From Tenrec ecaudatus (lineage: Eukaryota > Chordata > Mammalia > Afrosoricida > Tenrecidae), in assembly GCF_050624435.1 (NCBI RefSeq), contig NC_134539.1, positions 142,882,025-142,946,024 on the forward strand: a stretch of DNA of 64,000 nt, read 5' to 3'. Both the position numbers and the translations under genes were made by a program. Positions 20,101 to 51,224 of the stretch are shown in pieces. The first letter of the stretch is position 1; each line of letters opens with the position of its first letter. The notes beneath the pieces were generated by a model. That model made no database searches. It was not told the origin of the DNA and saw only the letters and a program-made list of their open reading frames with translations.

Positions 20101-23100
20101 AGAGGCAGGGTGGTCTCAGGAACGGCAGAGAGGGTTGGAATATGGTTGTCTGCAGTGGCCAATGCCTTCTGGTCTCCAGCCCAACCACGCAACCCCTTAG
20201 CAGTGTCTGAATAGAGAATTGTCTCACTGTCCCCAGGGCAACCCCATGCTCCTTGACCCCTGCCCTTTAACCCTAGGATAAAGAAGTGCACTGAGGTGAC
20301 CATAGAAGACCTGCTCTCCATCTTCCACCAGATGGGCCATATCCAGTACTTCCTGCAGTACCAGAACCTCTCTGTGGTGTTCCGCGCAGGCGCCAACCCA
20401 GCCTTTGAAGAGGCCGTGGGGTCAGTGGCCACCCTCTCGGCCTCCTCCCACAAGCACCTGCTCAACATAGGCCTGCTCAGCTTCCAGTACCAGGACTCAG
20501 GTGAGGAGGGCCAGGGGACAGTGGGAAGGGCAGCCAGAGCCTGGGGCTGGAACTAGGGTGGGCTGGGCCAGCACACTCCAGGCAGGCATTGAATATCCTG
20601 TCCCTGGCTGCCCCTACCCCATCCACAGAAGACGAGGTCAATTTCCTGATGGGCATTGCCCTGGAGAAGGTCGCCTTCATCCCCTTCAGCTACCTGGTAG
20701 ACATGTACCGCTGGAGGGTCTTTGATGGCACCATCCACAAGCACATCTACAACCAGGAGTGGTGGAGCTTCAGGTGGGCCCTGCCCCTGCATCCCCGCCC
20801 TCCCCCTCCTACTCCAGGCCCTCCTCCTGGGTGGGCAGTACTTTCAGGCCAGGCCCTGGGAGCCACGCAAAGCTGCAGATGGCTGCCACTCTGTTCTCAG
20901 AGTACCGAGCTGGAGCTGCAGTGCTGGGGGAACCCCAGGCCAGTATGGGCTGTTGGCTGTCGTCAGACAAACATCTGTGTGCTAAGCGGTGGTGCAGTCC
21001 AGGATCGGCACAAGGCCTTACGTTAAACGGAGGTCCCCCACCCTCTCTAAGCCTCAGTCCCATCCTCTGGGCTCTGCCTGCCCCCTCGCATGGTGATCAC
21101 AACTGGGCTTGTGCAGGAAGGAACCACTGGCCACCACACAACCTCCTGGGAGCAGGGCCAGGGAAAGGGGTGTCTGAGGTCTGAGCACCTTCCCTCCAGG
21201 GGAAAGAGACCCCATGGGAGAGAGGCAGGCCCTCCGCTCCTCCTTGCCCTACGGCCCCAACACACATAGCCCCCCAGCCTCCAGCTCAGCATCCTTAGAC
21301 AGCTCCCACAGCAGAACTGGCTGACAATGGAAGCCCCCTTGTCCTGCAGTGTCACCCCTCATCCCACGTCCCACTTTCAAGCTTCCCCATCACCCCTAGA
21401 AACGGCTCCCTCTCCCACTGTCACCCCCCTGGCCCTGGTAGTAACCACCAAGCCACCCAGGTCTCTGCATTTGCCTATCCGCTAAGCATGGGGACACACT
21501 ATCATTGTTCCTTCGTGACTGGCTGAGCAGGTTCCATTTAGACTGACATGCAAGGGCTTGGGGAGACCATGCGCGATGCAAAGTTGACCTGTGTGCTCGG
21601 CTGCTCACAGAACCGTGGGGCGGTGGGAGTCCACCCAGAGGTGCCTGGGGGAAAAGGCTTGTCGTCTGCTTCCTTAAAAACCCCCCACTGAAACCCCATG
21701 AGCCCAGCTCTTCTCTGATGGACATGGGGTCCAACGAGTGGGCAGGGACCAGACGGTCTCTAGTGTAGGGCTGGGGCACAGCGGGCGGGGGTGTGGGGCA
21801 GTGCAGGGCCTGGGCTTAGTAAAGGAGGCAGCACTTCGAAGTGGGCAAGGCAGCCGAGCAGCTTGCTTTTCCTTTCAGGTTGAAGTACCAGGGCGTGTGT
21901 CCCCCCATCTCTCGGTCAGAAGACGATTTTGACCCAGGCTCCAAGTACCACATTTCTGCCAGCATTCCCTACATTCGGTAAAGGCCTGGGCCCTGGCGGC
22001 ATGACCAGTTCAGGTGGGAGGGGGGGGCGGTTGCAGTGGGGGCGAGAGGGGTGGGGGTAGGATGTCCAGGAAGGTCCTGGTTCCAAACCTCCCCTCCACA
22101 CACCACCCCCACCACCTCCCCATCTCTGTTCAGTGGGTTGCACAGCCCTGAGAGGCAGCTGCCCCACCCCCCAGAATCCTTTGGGCTTTTAGACTAGATT
22201 CTGCATGGAGGGCAGGACCTATGGGAAGATCCCACAGCGTCTCTGCTTCCCCCTAGGAGAGGGCAGGAGAGAGAAAGGCAAGGGCTGAGATGACTAAGGT
22301 CAGAAGGCTGGAGAAGGAAGCCAGCCCTCTGGCGTTTAAGGTCAGCCCGAGGGGAGGCCTGATCCAGGAGCCGCAGAGACGGTCCACTGCCGACCTGGGC
22401 CCACCTTCACATCACAGAGCCACTGCAGGTCAGCGCTGCCTCCCACCCGCCCGATAGCCACTCCCCAGCCGGCCCTCGTGTTCGCCCGCAGGTATTTCAT
22501 CAGCTTGGTGCTGCAGTTCCAGTTCCACGAAGCCCTGTGCAAGGCCTCCAACCACGTGGGCCCACTGCACCAGTGTAACATCTACAACTCCAAGCAGGCC
22601 GGGAAGCTGCTCCAGTGAGTGTCCTCCTCCGGGCAGGCTCTTCAGGGTCCTGTCCCGCCCCCGCTGGCTGGATTCTGCTCCCGGGCCCTCCCCACAGCTG
22701 CCACTCAGACCCCTTGAGCAGAGCCTTTGGAGTTTCGACTCCAGCGGAAGTCCCTCCTCCGGGCAGATTGAAGTCTCTCCTATAATACAAGCCCAGGTCC
22801 TCTAGTGAAGCCCCTGTCATCAGAGAACTACCTCCAGGGAAAACGCGCGCGCATGCGCACGCGCACGTCAATCAAAATGTCCCAGATGAGAAGCCAGCAC
22901 TGGAGTCCTGCATCAGCCTGGACTCCCCCCACCCCCCCACCCCCATAGAAAGTGCTTCCCTCTGCCCAGGGCACACTTTGCTTTTCTCCTGTCTTCTTAG
23001 AAGTTTCCAGATCTGGTTTCAGCTTGGCCCAGGTTGCTTTCACACAAGCGTCTTAGGCGGCTGGGTTCCACTTTGACTCTGGTCTTTTTCTAACCCATCC

Positions 23101-26100
23101 TGTCTCTGCGGGTCGATTTTGGGTCTGGAAGCAGACTAGGAGAGGGAGGAGGCTTGACCTTTACTATAGATGCTGGGTTCTCCTCGTGTGTGTGTGTGTG
23201 TGTGTGTGTGTTGCGTGGGGGGGGGGTCTTGTTACTTGGGGTGGGGGCTGCTTGTTTTAGTAGCTCACATCTTTTCAAAGTGAATGTTGCTATCTGTGGG
23301 GGGAGAGCCTCTATCTAACAAACCATCACGGGTCCGGTAGGCGCAACTGCACGGTGATAGTAAGTAAAGATGACTGTAAAGTCGTGGAGGACAGCAGAGA
23401 TAGAAAAGATTGAAATAATGGAGTCAGACACACTTCATGGTAGCATGCTCCTCTCAGCCCCACTTGGTGGTCCACATGGAGAGAGCCGGGCCCCCGTTTA
23501 TTGCTAACCAAGGTATATATATCTACTTAGGCAGGTATGATTACACATCACAGGAAGGGGATGAGCTAGGGGTGTGCACACAGGAAGGGCAGACCCTAGG
23601 CTCATGAAGGTGGCCTGACCTTGGTCATCCTTGAGTGGGCTTGACCTCCCTGGGCTCTCCTTCAGGGAAACAATCTACTACTATCCTTATCAGAAGGGAG
23701 TGGGCCCTACTTGTTGTGGGATAAACAGTGGTGTCTGCCTGCTCTAGATGGCTGATAACCCTCAGGGAGCATAACCCCTGACGTACTTCTGTTCACCTCC
23801 AAGTGTACAGTCACTTGCCAGGTGTAGCAAGCAGCTAAGTTTGGCATATATTTGGGGGAGACAGCTTGGGAGAAATCGTTCAGTTTCCCACAGTTATCCA
23901 CACCATTGTACAAATGATGAAACTGAAGCTGTGAGAAGCGCTTGTCACTCATCCAGTAAGTGGTAAAACTGTGATTCGAACCCAGAACTGGTTCCAGAGC
24001 ACACTCTCTGGCCTCTTATCAATCAAATGAGGGAGGTCCTGGTGAGATTAGACTCAGGTCTACTGGCCCAGTGTTTTTTACCCTTTTACCTCCTAGGGGC
24101 TTATCTTGGTCAACTGCCCCGAGTTGAGCCTCTCTAGTATACTGAAGGAGGCTGGTGGTGTAGTGGTTAAATGTGGGGCTGTAGTCCACAAAATGAGCAG
24201 TTCAAAACTATCAGCCGCTCAGTGGGAAACAGAAGGGCGCTTTCTACTCCTGTGAAGAAACTCACAGGGACAGCTCGACCCTCTCCTGGAAGGTCGCTAT
24301 GAGTCAGCATCGGCTCCATGACAGCGAGTTTGGGTTGCTTTTGTGTGTGTGAATGTGCGGAACCTAAGGACGCTTTCGTGCTCTCTGCTTCCACTCAGCG
24401 GTTCTCATCCTGTGGGTCAGACCCCTTTGGGGGTCAAACGACCCTTCCATAGGAGTCACCCGATTCATAACAGCAAAATGACAGTGATGAAGTAGCAACA
24501 AAAATAATTTTATGGTTGGGGGGTCACCACAACCTGAGGAACTGTATGAAAGGGTCGCAGCATGAGGAAGGTTGAGAACCTCGGACAGCTGGTTGGCCCC
24601 ATTCCACGTATTCATTTACCAAACCCCAGCTAGTACTTGAGCAGGTGGGGACCAGCGGGCCCTGTGTGTCTGGTCCACCAGGGGGCAATGTTGTCGCCGT
24701 GAGTCTGATTTCACCTCTCAGAGACACTGAGCCGGACTAGAATGGCCTGACGGGTTTTCTAGGCTGTAATCTCTACAGGAGCAAATGCCCAAGTCCTTCT
24801 CCCAAGGAGCTGCTGGGCAAATGCCAACCAACCTTTTGGCTAGAAGTCAAGCTGTGTAACCACTGGCATCATTCAGGGGCTCTTCTGTTGCCTAATGTAT
24901 CTCATAACTTGACTTTTCTATTCCAACTCCTCCTCCTAAGCATGATTGCCCTGGGCCAGCCTCTGGGCTGCTTCTGCTGGGAATGGCGGTTGACTTGGCC
25001 CTGAACGAAGTCCCCCAAGTCCCCCTGCCTCATCCAGCCAGCATGGTGGGACTGGCCTTGCCCGGGGTCGCATGACTGCCATCTTGGGGTGAGGACTCCA
25101 GGTAGTGCTCCGTTGCCCCTCTCTGACCCATGTGCCACCCACGTGGGGGTCAGCTGGGCTTTGTCACACATTTTGTCTCACCCAACCAGAAGGAGCTTCT
25201 CTAACTAGGTAGATTCTGAGTGATCAAAACCTTCCCCTACTAGGACCTGACTTCTTCCTAGTGCCCAGCATCTGAACACACTTTTTCTCTTGCCTAAATC
25301 AGTTATGTTTTGCTTTGTTTGAAACTTGATGACCTCTCTCTCCCTTTCTGTAGGATCTTAACTCTCCCCGCCCCACCCCACCCCCAGTGTTTTCTGCTAG
25401 GGACCAGCTGACTGGTCATTCTCCCACCCCATTCGTCCCCTGTGGTTGACGTGTGTGGATTGGTCCGTGGAGTTTCAAAGCTCTTTTTCACTGTCATTGT
25501 GTAGCTTACTCCTCACCCAAAGGAAAGACAAGAGACGAATGGGCCCATGTTACTAATGAGAAAGTTGGTTGTCTGGGGGTGATATTGGGTTTGAACTTGG
25601 TTGGCCCACACTTTGACCCCTGGGCCTCTAGGGCTCACCTGTCTCCTGGCTGGATCTGAGAACACGTTGAGAAGGATCCATATAAGTCACTGCTGCCTGC
25701 TCTGGGGGACCTGAATACCTGCTTCAGTACACCCCTATCCTCCCATGGTTAACCACCTGCCACCAAGCCACAGGTGTGTCTTGAGACAGAACTAGCATTT
25801 GGCCAGTTCTGCAGACAGCGTAAGGAGTTCTAATGGCACAGTGGTTTGTGTTGGGCTGCTAACTGCAACGTCAGCTGTTCAAAACCACAAGCTGCTTCTT
25901 CAGGAGAAAGACCAGGCTTTCTACTTCAATAAAGAGTTACAGTCTCTGACAAAATAATAATAATTTATGAATGATGAAGGGTTCATGAGGTAGGGGGAGT
26001 GGGGAGGGAGGGGGAAAATGAGCAGCAGATAGTAAGGGCTCAAGTAGAAGGCAAATGTTTTGAGAATGATGATGGCAACAAATGTACATATGTTCTTGAC

Positions 26101-28163
26101 ACAATGGATGGATTGTGATAAGAATTGTACGAGCCCCCAATAAAATGATTTAAAAAAAAAAGAGTTACAGTCTCAGAAACTCACAGGGGCAGTTCTCCCC
26201 TGCCCTACAGGGTCACTATGAGTTGGCATCGGCTCGCTGGCAGTGAGTTGAGAGTTGAGTGGGCAGTGTACGGAGCATGTGCTCTGCTTGTTTCTCTCTA
26301 ATTCGCCCAAGCACACTTTGGGAGATGAGGAAGGGCTGAAGGCTGCCTCTGCCTACTGTCATTGAGTGCCTTATGGGAAACAGTATCTCAAGACTTTCTG
26401 CCTATTTGAGTTTAGGAGGATCCTACAAGTAACCAAAATAATAATTACTATTAAATCTACTGCCATTGAGCCAATTCCAACTCATAGTTATCCCATAGGA
26501 CAGGGCAGAACTGCCCTGTTGGGTTTCCCAGGCTGTGACTCACTGGGGGAACAGAGAGCCTCAGTTTTCTCCCGTGGAGCTGCTGGTGGGTTGGAACCAA
26601 TGACCTTGCAGTTAGCAGTCTATTGGCAAATAGCTATGCCCCCAGGGTTCCAGCTAATGATTATCATTAAAATTTTAAAACTACTACCATCAAGTTGATG
26701 CCGACTCATAGTGAGCCTATAGGATGGGGTAGAACCGCCCACATGAGTTTCTGAGACTGTGACTGTTTACAGGAGCAAGAAAGCCCGTCTTTCTCCTGCA
26801 GAGCCACCAGTGGTTTCAAACTGCCGACCTTGAGGTTAGCAGTCCAACATGTAACCTTCATGCCATCAAGGCTGCTCCATAATGATTAGTATTAGCAGAG
26901 ATTATTTCTGGTCTGTCTACCATGCTTCCACTCTCGTGCTTATTTAATCATCACAAGAGCACAGTCAGACTATCACCCCCATTTTATGGATATGGAAACT
27001 GAGGCTCATGAAGATTATTTACACAAGCGTGTGTCTGAGCTCTGAACTGGGATTGAAACCCAGGCCTGACTTGTTTCAAACCTTGTGGATATATTCACTG
27101 TAACGAGCTTGCAAAGCCTCAGATCAAGGTTGGACATGGGTACCTCACTGCTGTACCTCTTCTTTCAGGGAGGCTCTAAAAGTGGGGTCTAGTCAGCCCT
27201 GGCCAGAGGTCCTGAAGAGGCTGACCGGGAAGTCCCAGTTGTCTGCAAAGGCCTTACTGACCTACTTCAAGCCGCTGATGAACTGGCTGGTCACCGAGAA
27301 CGTGCGGCACGGGGAGATCCTGGGCTGGCCAGAATTCACCTGTAACTTTGAAGGTTTGATGATCTGGTCCCGGTCCTGGTCCTGGTCCAGCCCCAGCCCC
27401 TGTCCAAACCCCTACCCCAGCCCCACCTTCACTCCTAGCCCATCTATGACCTGGTTTGAACTGCACAAGGCTGCCATGGGACCTCAGCCAAGACCCTCAG
27501 CCCCAGCCCCTGGCTCCATTGCTTCCTTGGGTACTGTTACCAGCTTGACAGCCAGGCTGCTGTCTGAGCCACAGGGTCAGCATCTTGCCTTACACGGAGT
27601 CACTGGTGGACTCCTTGGGGAATAGAGTCCTATCTGTCCCCATCTCCTCCTCCTCTTCCTTCCATGCCTCCTTCTAGGGCCATGCCCTCACTTGTGTTTT
27701 GGGAGTAGGTGCTTCAGGCTAAGGGGAAAGACCAGTGGAAGTCCAACCTCGACAGCCCTAGGGAGCCCCGGGCCCCTCCCTGGTTCCACCTACCCTATGA
27801 GCCTCCATGTCGCCCACAGAAAGAGAGAAGGAAACGGTGTCATTTCTGGGTCTGGAGCTGGACGCTGAGCAGGCCAAGATAGGGCAGTGGGTGCTGCTGG
27901 TCCTGAGCCTTGTCATGGTCCTCACAATCCTGATGCTGGGCCACAGGGTGTACAAACTGTGCAATCAGGCCACGGCCAGGGACTCTGGGGCCTACTTCCT
28001 GGGCATGCTCATGGAGCCGCACCAGGCTGCCCAGGGCCAGTGGATCCTGCTGGGCCTCTGCCTCCTTCTGTTCGTGTGTACCATTGGCCTGATCATCAAG
28101 AACTTCACCCAGCATAGCAAGAAGCCTCCGTGGATGATAGCCGAGTTGTGGAGCCAGCCCTAG
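17198..28163 (+). CDS. ACE3: ACE3, catalytically altered ACE paralogue, apparently intact
   Basis: Fourteen exons: 17198-17297, 17395-17531, 17913-18071, 18279-18366, 18532-18675, 19342-19545, 19646-19743, 19824-19996, 20277-20500, 20629-20773, 21879-21977, 22492-22614, 27169-27353, 27820-28163. All borders are GT-AG; the sum is 2223 nt, 740 aa plus stop, with no internal stop. The N-terminus [19 protein letters not shown] is a signal peptide resembling that of testis ACE (MGQGW...LLCYG), so this is a single-domain protein like testis ACE. Zinc motif is HQMGH (385-389) rather than HEMGH; third ligand E413 is kept; EAIGD has become EAVGS. SKYHIS and IPYIRYF substrate segments are kept. Sequons occur at NIT, NTT and NET. 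Exon 6 is 12 bp longer, and exon 13 is 3 bp shorter, than in ACE. The human orthologue is a pseudogene; the mouse one is reported as a sperm protein. The first donor site is the least certain call. Confidence 0.92.
20277..20500 (+). CDS. ACE3: ACE3 zinc-site exon with Glu to Gln change
   Basis: Same 224-bp size as in ACE. It encodes HQMGH at 20326-20340, replacing the general-base glutamate by glutamine, and FEEAVGS, where the usual Asp after the third ligand is Ser. Zinc ligands His, His and Glu are all kept, so metal binding without hydrolysis is expected. This is the change known from ACE3 of other mammals. Confidence 0.93.
22843..22868. promoter_or_regulatory. NRF1-like site in an alternating purine-pyrimidine run
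   Basis: 26 bp of strict purine/pyrimidine alternation, with many CpGs, in a CpG-poor ACE3 intron. It contains CGCGCATGCGCA, which fits the NRF1 consensus. It could bind NRF1 or adopt Z-DNA; function is not shown. Confidence 0.45.
23186..23211 (+). repeat. (GT)13 microsatellite
   Basis: GT run in the ACE3 intron between 22614 and 27169, followed shortly by a G-homopolymer. Confidence 0.95.
23296..23730 (-). mobile_element. Possible endogenous-retrovirus LTR, class II-like (fossil)
   Basis: Read on the minus strand it shows a TATATATA box, then AATAAA with a GGGCCCGG-rich segment, and a pyrimidine-rich U5-like stretch. This is the order expected of a betaretrovirus-like LTR. Borders are approximate and no internal genes are seen, so it would be a solo LTR. 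Looks old and non-functional. Confidence 0.35.
23895..24020 (+). repeat. MIR SINE remnant
   Basis: 'tgatgaaactgaagctgtgag', 'aagtggtaaaactgtgattc' and 'gaacccagaactggttcc' match the MIR core. Confidence 0.75.
24148..24345 (+). repeat. AfroSINE
   Basis: Starts 'gaggctggtggtgtagtgg', contains 'cagccgctcagtgggaaac', and ends 'gagtcagcatcggctcc' plus a T/G tail. Confidence 0.88.
24396..24583 (+). mobile_element. SPIN-type non-autonomous hAT transposon
   Basis: Starts CAGCGGTTCTCATCCTGTGG and ends GGTTGAGAACCTCG, an inverted-repeat pair. The middle 'aataattttatggttgg' matches SPIN/URR1-like hAT elements. No transposase. The right terminus is damaged, so no 8-bp duplication is evident. Confidence 0.8.
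25824..26255 (+). repeat. AfroSINE interrupted by an L1-like insertion
   Basis: Left part runs from 'ggagttctaatggcacagtg' to 25946. The right part resumes at 26159 with a repeated 'aaagagttacagtctc' and ends 'gttggcatcggctcgctgg'. The SINE predates the LINE inside it. Confidence 0.88.
25947..26158 (+). repeat. L1-like LINE 3' end inserted in AfroSINE
   Basis: About 212 bp ending 'gagcccccaataaaatgatt' and a poly(A) run. It is bounded by the 16-bp duplication AAAGAGTTACAGTCTC at 25931-25946 and 26159-26174. Confidence 0.9.
26456..26652 (-). repeat. AfroSINE
   Basis: Antisense copy: 'ctgccattgagccaattcc' tail complement, then 'ctgctggtgggttggaacc' and 'ccttgcagttagcag'. Confidence 0.85.
26680..26878 (-). 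repeat. AfroSINE
   Basis: Antisense, adjacent to the previous copy: 'accatcaagttgatgccgac', 'gagtttctgagactgtgac' and 'gaccttgaggttagcag'. Confidence 0.87.
26925..27085 (+). repeat. MIR SINE remnant
   Basis: 'tatggatatggaaactgagg' and 'ctgggattgaaacccaggcc' are MIR core sequences. It lies just upstream of ACE3 exon 13. Confidence 0.75.
27820..28163 (+). CDS. ACE3: ACE3 last exon with duplicated stalk-transmembrane unit
   Basis: The first unit (from 27843) begins [16 protein letters not shown] and runs into the helix [17 protein letters not shown]. The second (from 27996) begins [16 protein letters not shown] and runs into [18 protein letters not shown]. The start-to-start period is 153 bp (51 codons). 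ACE has one such unit ([16 protein letters not shown]). The protein is therefore predicted to have two hydrophobic helices joined by a short basic loop, then a 19-residue end NFTQHSKK...WSQP. The frame is open to TAG at 28161-28163. The two units are well diverged at DNA level, so the duplication is not recent. Confidence 0.9.
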
Positions 28164-30439
28164 ACACCCAGTGAGACTGGTAAATTGGGGAGGGGCAGGA
28201 GGAGGGTGGCCCACCCAGAGACAGCTGTGGGACAGAGGCGGAGAGAGCCTGCATGCGCCGGGTGGGTGCAGTTAGGCAGAACTGCCTCTACGTGGGGCTG
28301 GGGTTTGTTTGTGTTAGTAAACTCCTATATATAAATGGGAGGCCAGGTGTACAAGCCACTCTGATTCCACGTACACCCTGGGTATCAGCCCCCCACCCCC
28401 AGGGGTTGGATTAGATAAAAGAATCCCTTTCTAAAATGTGCTCCAGTAGAACCAAACATGCCTTGAAGTCCCCCTGTGCCCAGTCGAAGAGCACTGTGTT
28501 TTTGACACCAGCCCACACAGCCCTCTGCTGATCCTTTGGCCCCTCTCAGGTCGGGCTGCATCATCTTCATCCAGCCCCTAAGAGCCCCTGAGATGCATGT
28601 AATAACCTGACAAATTGTCCTGTGGCCCGCCCCGGCCTGGCCCAGGCCCTCCTGAGTAGAGACAGTGGGTAGCTGGGCAGGGATCCAGACTGGATTAATG
28701 ATTGACTTCTTTAATATTTAAACAAAGCTCATCTCCAGCCACTCCAGTCCGGAGATAGTCCTGTTCAACACACACCTGCTGCCTGGCCGGTTGCCCCGGG
28801 AATGGAGCAGGGCAAACAGAACCTTTCCAATCTCCCTGGGGGAGGGGCGGGGGAGGGCTGCAGAGGGACATCTGGGCATGAGCGTTCTAAGGATAATACC
28901 TGGGACTGGAGCCTTTGCCATCAGGGTCTGCCGCAATAGCCACCCCACCCCAAGCCTGAGGGACCCCTAGTGGTTCCCGGAGGGTTGGGGGGCAGGAGGG
29001 GGATTTGTAGGGAGGTAGTATCTTAGCAAGCACTCACAAAAAAGGGGTATCCGGGCAGAGTTTGGGATACAGGAGGTTTTGGTTTGTGCAAATGGCAAGG
29101 TTAGCTTTTCAAATCTATCGGAAGGTGCCTCAGAAAAATGGCCTGGCTATCTGCTTCTGCAAGGCCACACCTGTGCAGTTTCACTGTGAATCCCACAGGG
29201 TTGCCAGGGGTCGGAACAGACTCCATGGAAACTGGACCATTGTGGGTGTGGGTGTTTCCTGTGGGCGGAGTTGAGCCCAAGCGCCAGTCACTGCAACCCC
29301 AGGCTCCCCAGGGTCTTCATTTGATGCCTAGTATTTTATTGTGGCACAAGGTCCCTGTCTGCCTGTAACTAGTTGATAAAGCAAGGCGGGAACTTGCCCA
29401 CCTGTGTTCCCCCCCACTCCCCAGCCCACAGGGGGACTTGGAGAATGTTTGAATGAGCAAGCGCAAAGAAGAATGAGCAGCGCCCTGCCAAGTCCCCCTT
29501 CAGAGCTCAACACCCCAGCGCTGAACCCAGGAGAAACAGCCCCGCCTTTCCTCCACAGCCAGCCTGCCCTTCCACACACAGGGGCAGCCAGGATACCTCT
29601 GCCCCCAAAAGGCCACACTCGATGCTCTCCCATCCTCCCGGCACGGCGGCCAACGAGGAGGTCCCCACAAGGCACGGTAGCTCTTGAGACAAAGGCATAC
29701 CCGGCCCCGGGGCTCTTACTGAGCCTCCTTGCCCTCCTCCCCTCCCCCACTGGCCATTGTAAAGTTTATTTCACCAGAATATTCTTTTATGTCTAACTGC
29801 CTAAAAGCTTGGCTTTTGCCACGTCGAATCATCATCAATTAAATCTAGGTGTTGGAAACGGCATCCCTTTCCTCCAACCTCATTTGTTTTATCAATCTCT
29901 CTGACTCTGACCCTGAGCCCCCACCGTCTGGTACCCTCCCTCCTCCCCCACTGGTCATTGGACCCTGGGAAAACTTCTAGCCATGAGATACCCAGCGAAG
30001 AGTGGTCCCTTCTACGCAAGAAACCTCCTCCACAAGGCCGTCCCCTCTCCTCATCTGCTCCTGGGGCAGGTTCGAGGCCAGCACGGGCTAAGCACTGGCT
30101 AAGAGGTGGTTTTGAATACGTGTCCTTGCCGGAGAGACTGGGTGTGCTGAGAGCGCTCCGGCTCTGGTGGAGACACTTGATGGCTTCTATTTCCCTCTGC
30201 GCCTTCCGGGGGGGGCCCTCCTTCCCCACCAGCCAGGAAGGGAGCTTGGCGTGGGCACCGGGGCTCAGGCGCAGGGCACTCGGCAGAGGCCGGCAGGGGG
30301 CCTCATGGACTCAGCAATCAGATCCAGGGGGAGAAACCGATCTCCTGAGACACCCCCCTAGTAACTCCTTCTGTCGTCCGATCCCCTGCTGGCAGGGAGA
30401 GATGGGGAGAGGGCCCGAGGGCTCCAGCGTTTGGAACCA

Positions 30440-30440
<1 letters not shown>
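28164..30440. other. ACE3-KCNH6 intergenic region
   Basis: No gene found. Variant polyadenylation signal AGTAAA at 28316-28321 may serve ACE3; no AATAAA lies near. One AfroSINE-like copy is at 29085-29245. The rest is unique-looking sequence with no recognised feature. Confidence 0.6.
29085..29245 (+). repeat. AfroSINE, variant subfamily
   Basis: 'gaaggtgcctcagaaaaatgg', 'ctatctgcttctgcaagg' and 'ggttgccaggggtcggaac' follow a subfamily with a GGTGCCTC box. Diverged. Confidence 0.65.
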
Positions 30441-50405
<19,965 letters not shown>

Positions 50406-50872
50406 ACCTCAAGGTGAAAGACACCACGAGGGGCCTAAAGATGGGGGAGGTGAATGTCAAGGGTCCTGGGGGCAAAAGGAACTCTTAAAACCATCCCCCT
50501 AGAGTAGCTTCAAGCATGGTGGCGAGACTCAGGGCTTTCCCAGCCCCCTCCAGGGCTCCTTTTAGACTGCAAGCCTGGAATGGGAGAGGGGTGACCTTTA
50601 AGACTGAGAGGTAAGTGAGAGAAAGAGAATTCTCTGATCTTCGGTGTGAGAGCCTTGCTGTGCTCTGGGCAGGGTCACCTCCCGGCTCAGACCCACCACC
50701 TGCCTCATGGTCCTGCGCCCAGCGCCTTGGGGAGGTTGGGCCCCCTGCTGGACCTGAAGGTGTCCTCTGTGGTGGACATGTCAGTTCACAGCACTCCAGC
50801 CCTCGGTGGCTCCGCCTCAATGGCTCTCGGATGATCGTGGGGCCCTTTCTTGGCCGTGAATGTTCTGCAGCT

Positions 50873-50878
50873 AATAAA
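50873..50878 (+). promoter_or_regulatory. KCNH6: KCNH6 polyadenylation signal (AATAAA)
   Basis: Canonical AATAAA 468 bp after the KCNH6 stop codon, followed by T/G-containing sequence. Confidence 0.75.
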
Positions 50879-51031
50879 GCGAACGCATTTCACGTTGAGC
50901 CAGGTGCGTCACTTCACTGAGGGTCACCAGGCCCTTGACTGTGCCGTGATCCCAACAGCTGCAGTCTTCCCCAATCCAAATCCAATGTTGGGGACCTGAA
51001 GTGGCCTCACTGAGCCCAGAAGCCCCCAGAG

Positions 51032-51224
51032 CAGTGGTTCTCAACCTTCCTCATGCCGGGACCCTTTCATACAGTTCCTCATGTGGTGGTGACCCCCCAA
51101 CTATAACATTATTTTCGTTGCTACTTTATCGCTGTCATTTTGCTACTGTTATGAATCAGGCGACCCCTGTGAAAGGGTCGTTCCACCCCCCCAAGGGTCG
51201 GGACCCACAGGTTGAGAACCGTTG
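51032..51224 (-). mobile_element. SPIN-type non-autonomous hAT transposon
   Basis: Reverse orientation: CAGTGGTTCTCAACC start, GGTTGAGAACCGTTG end. Flanked by CCCCAGAG and CCCTAGAG, an 8-bp target duplication with one mismatch. Confidence 0.88.
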
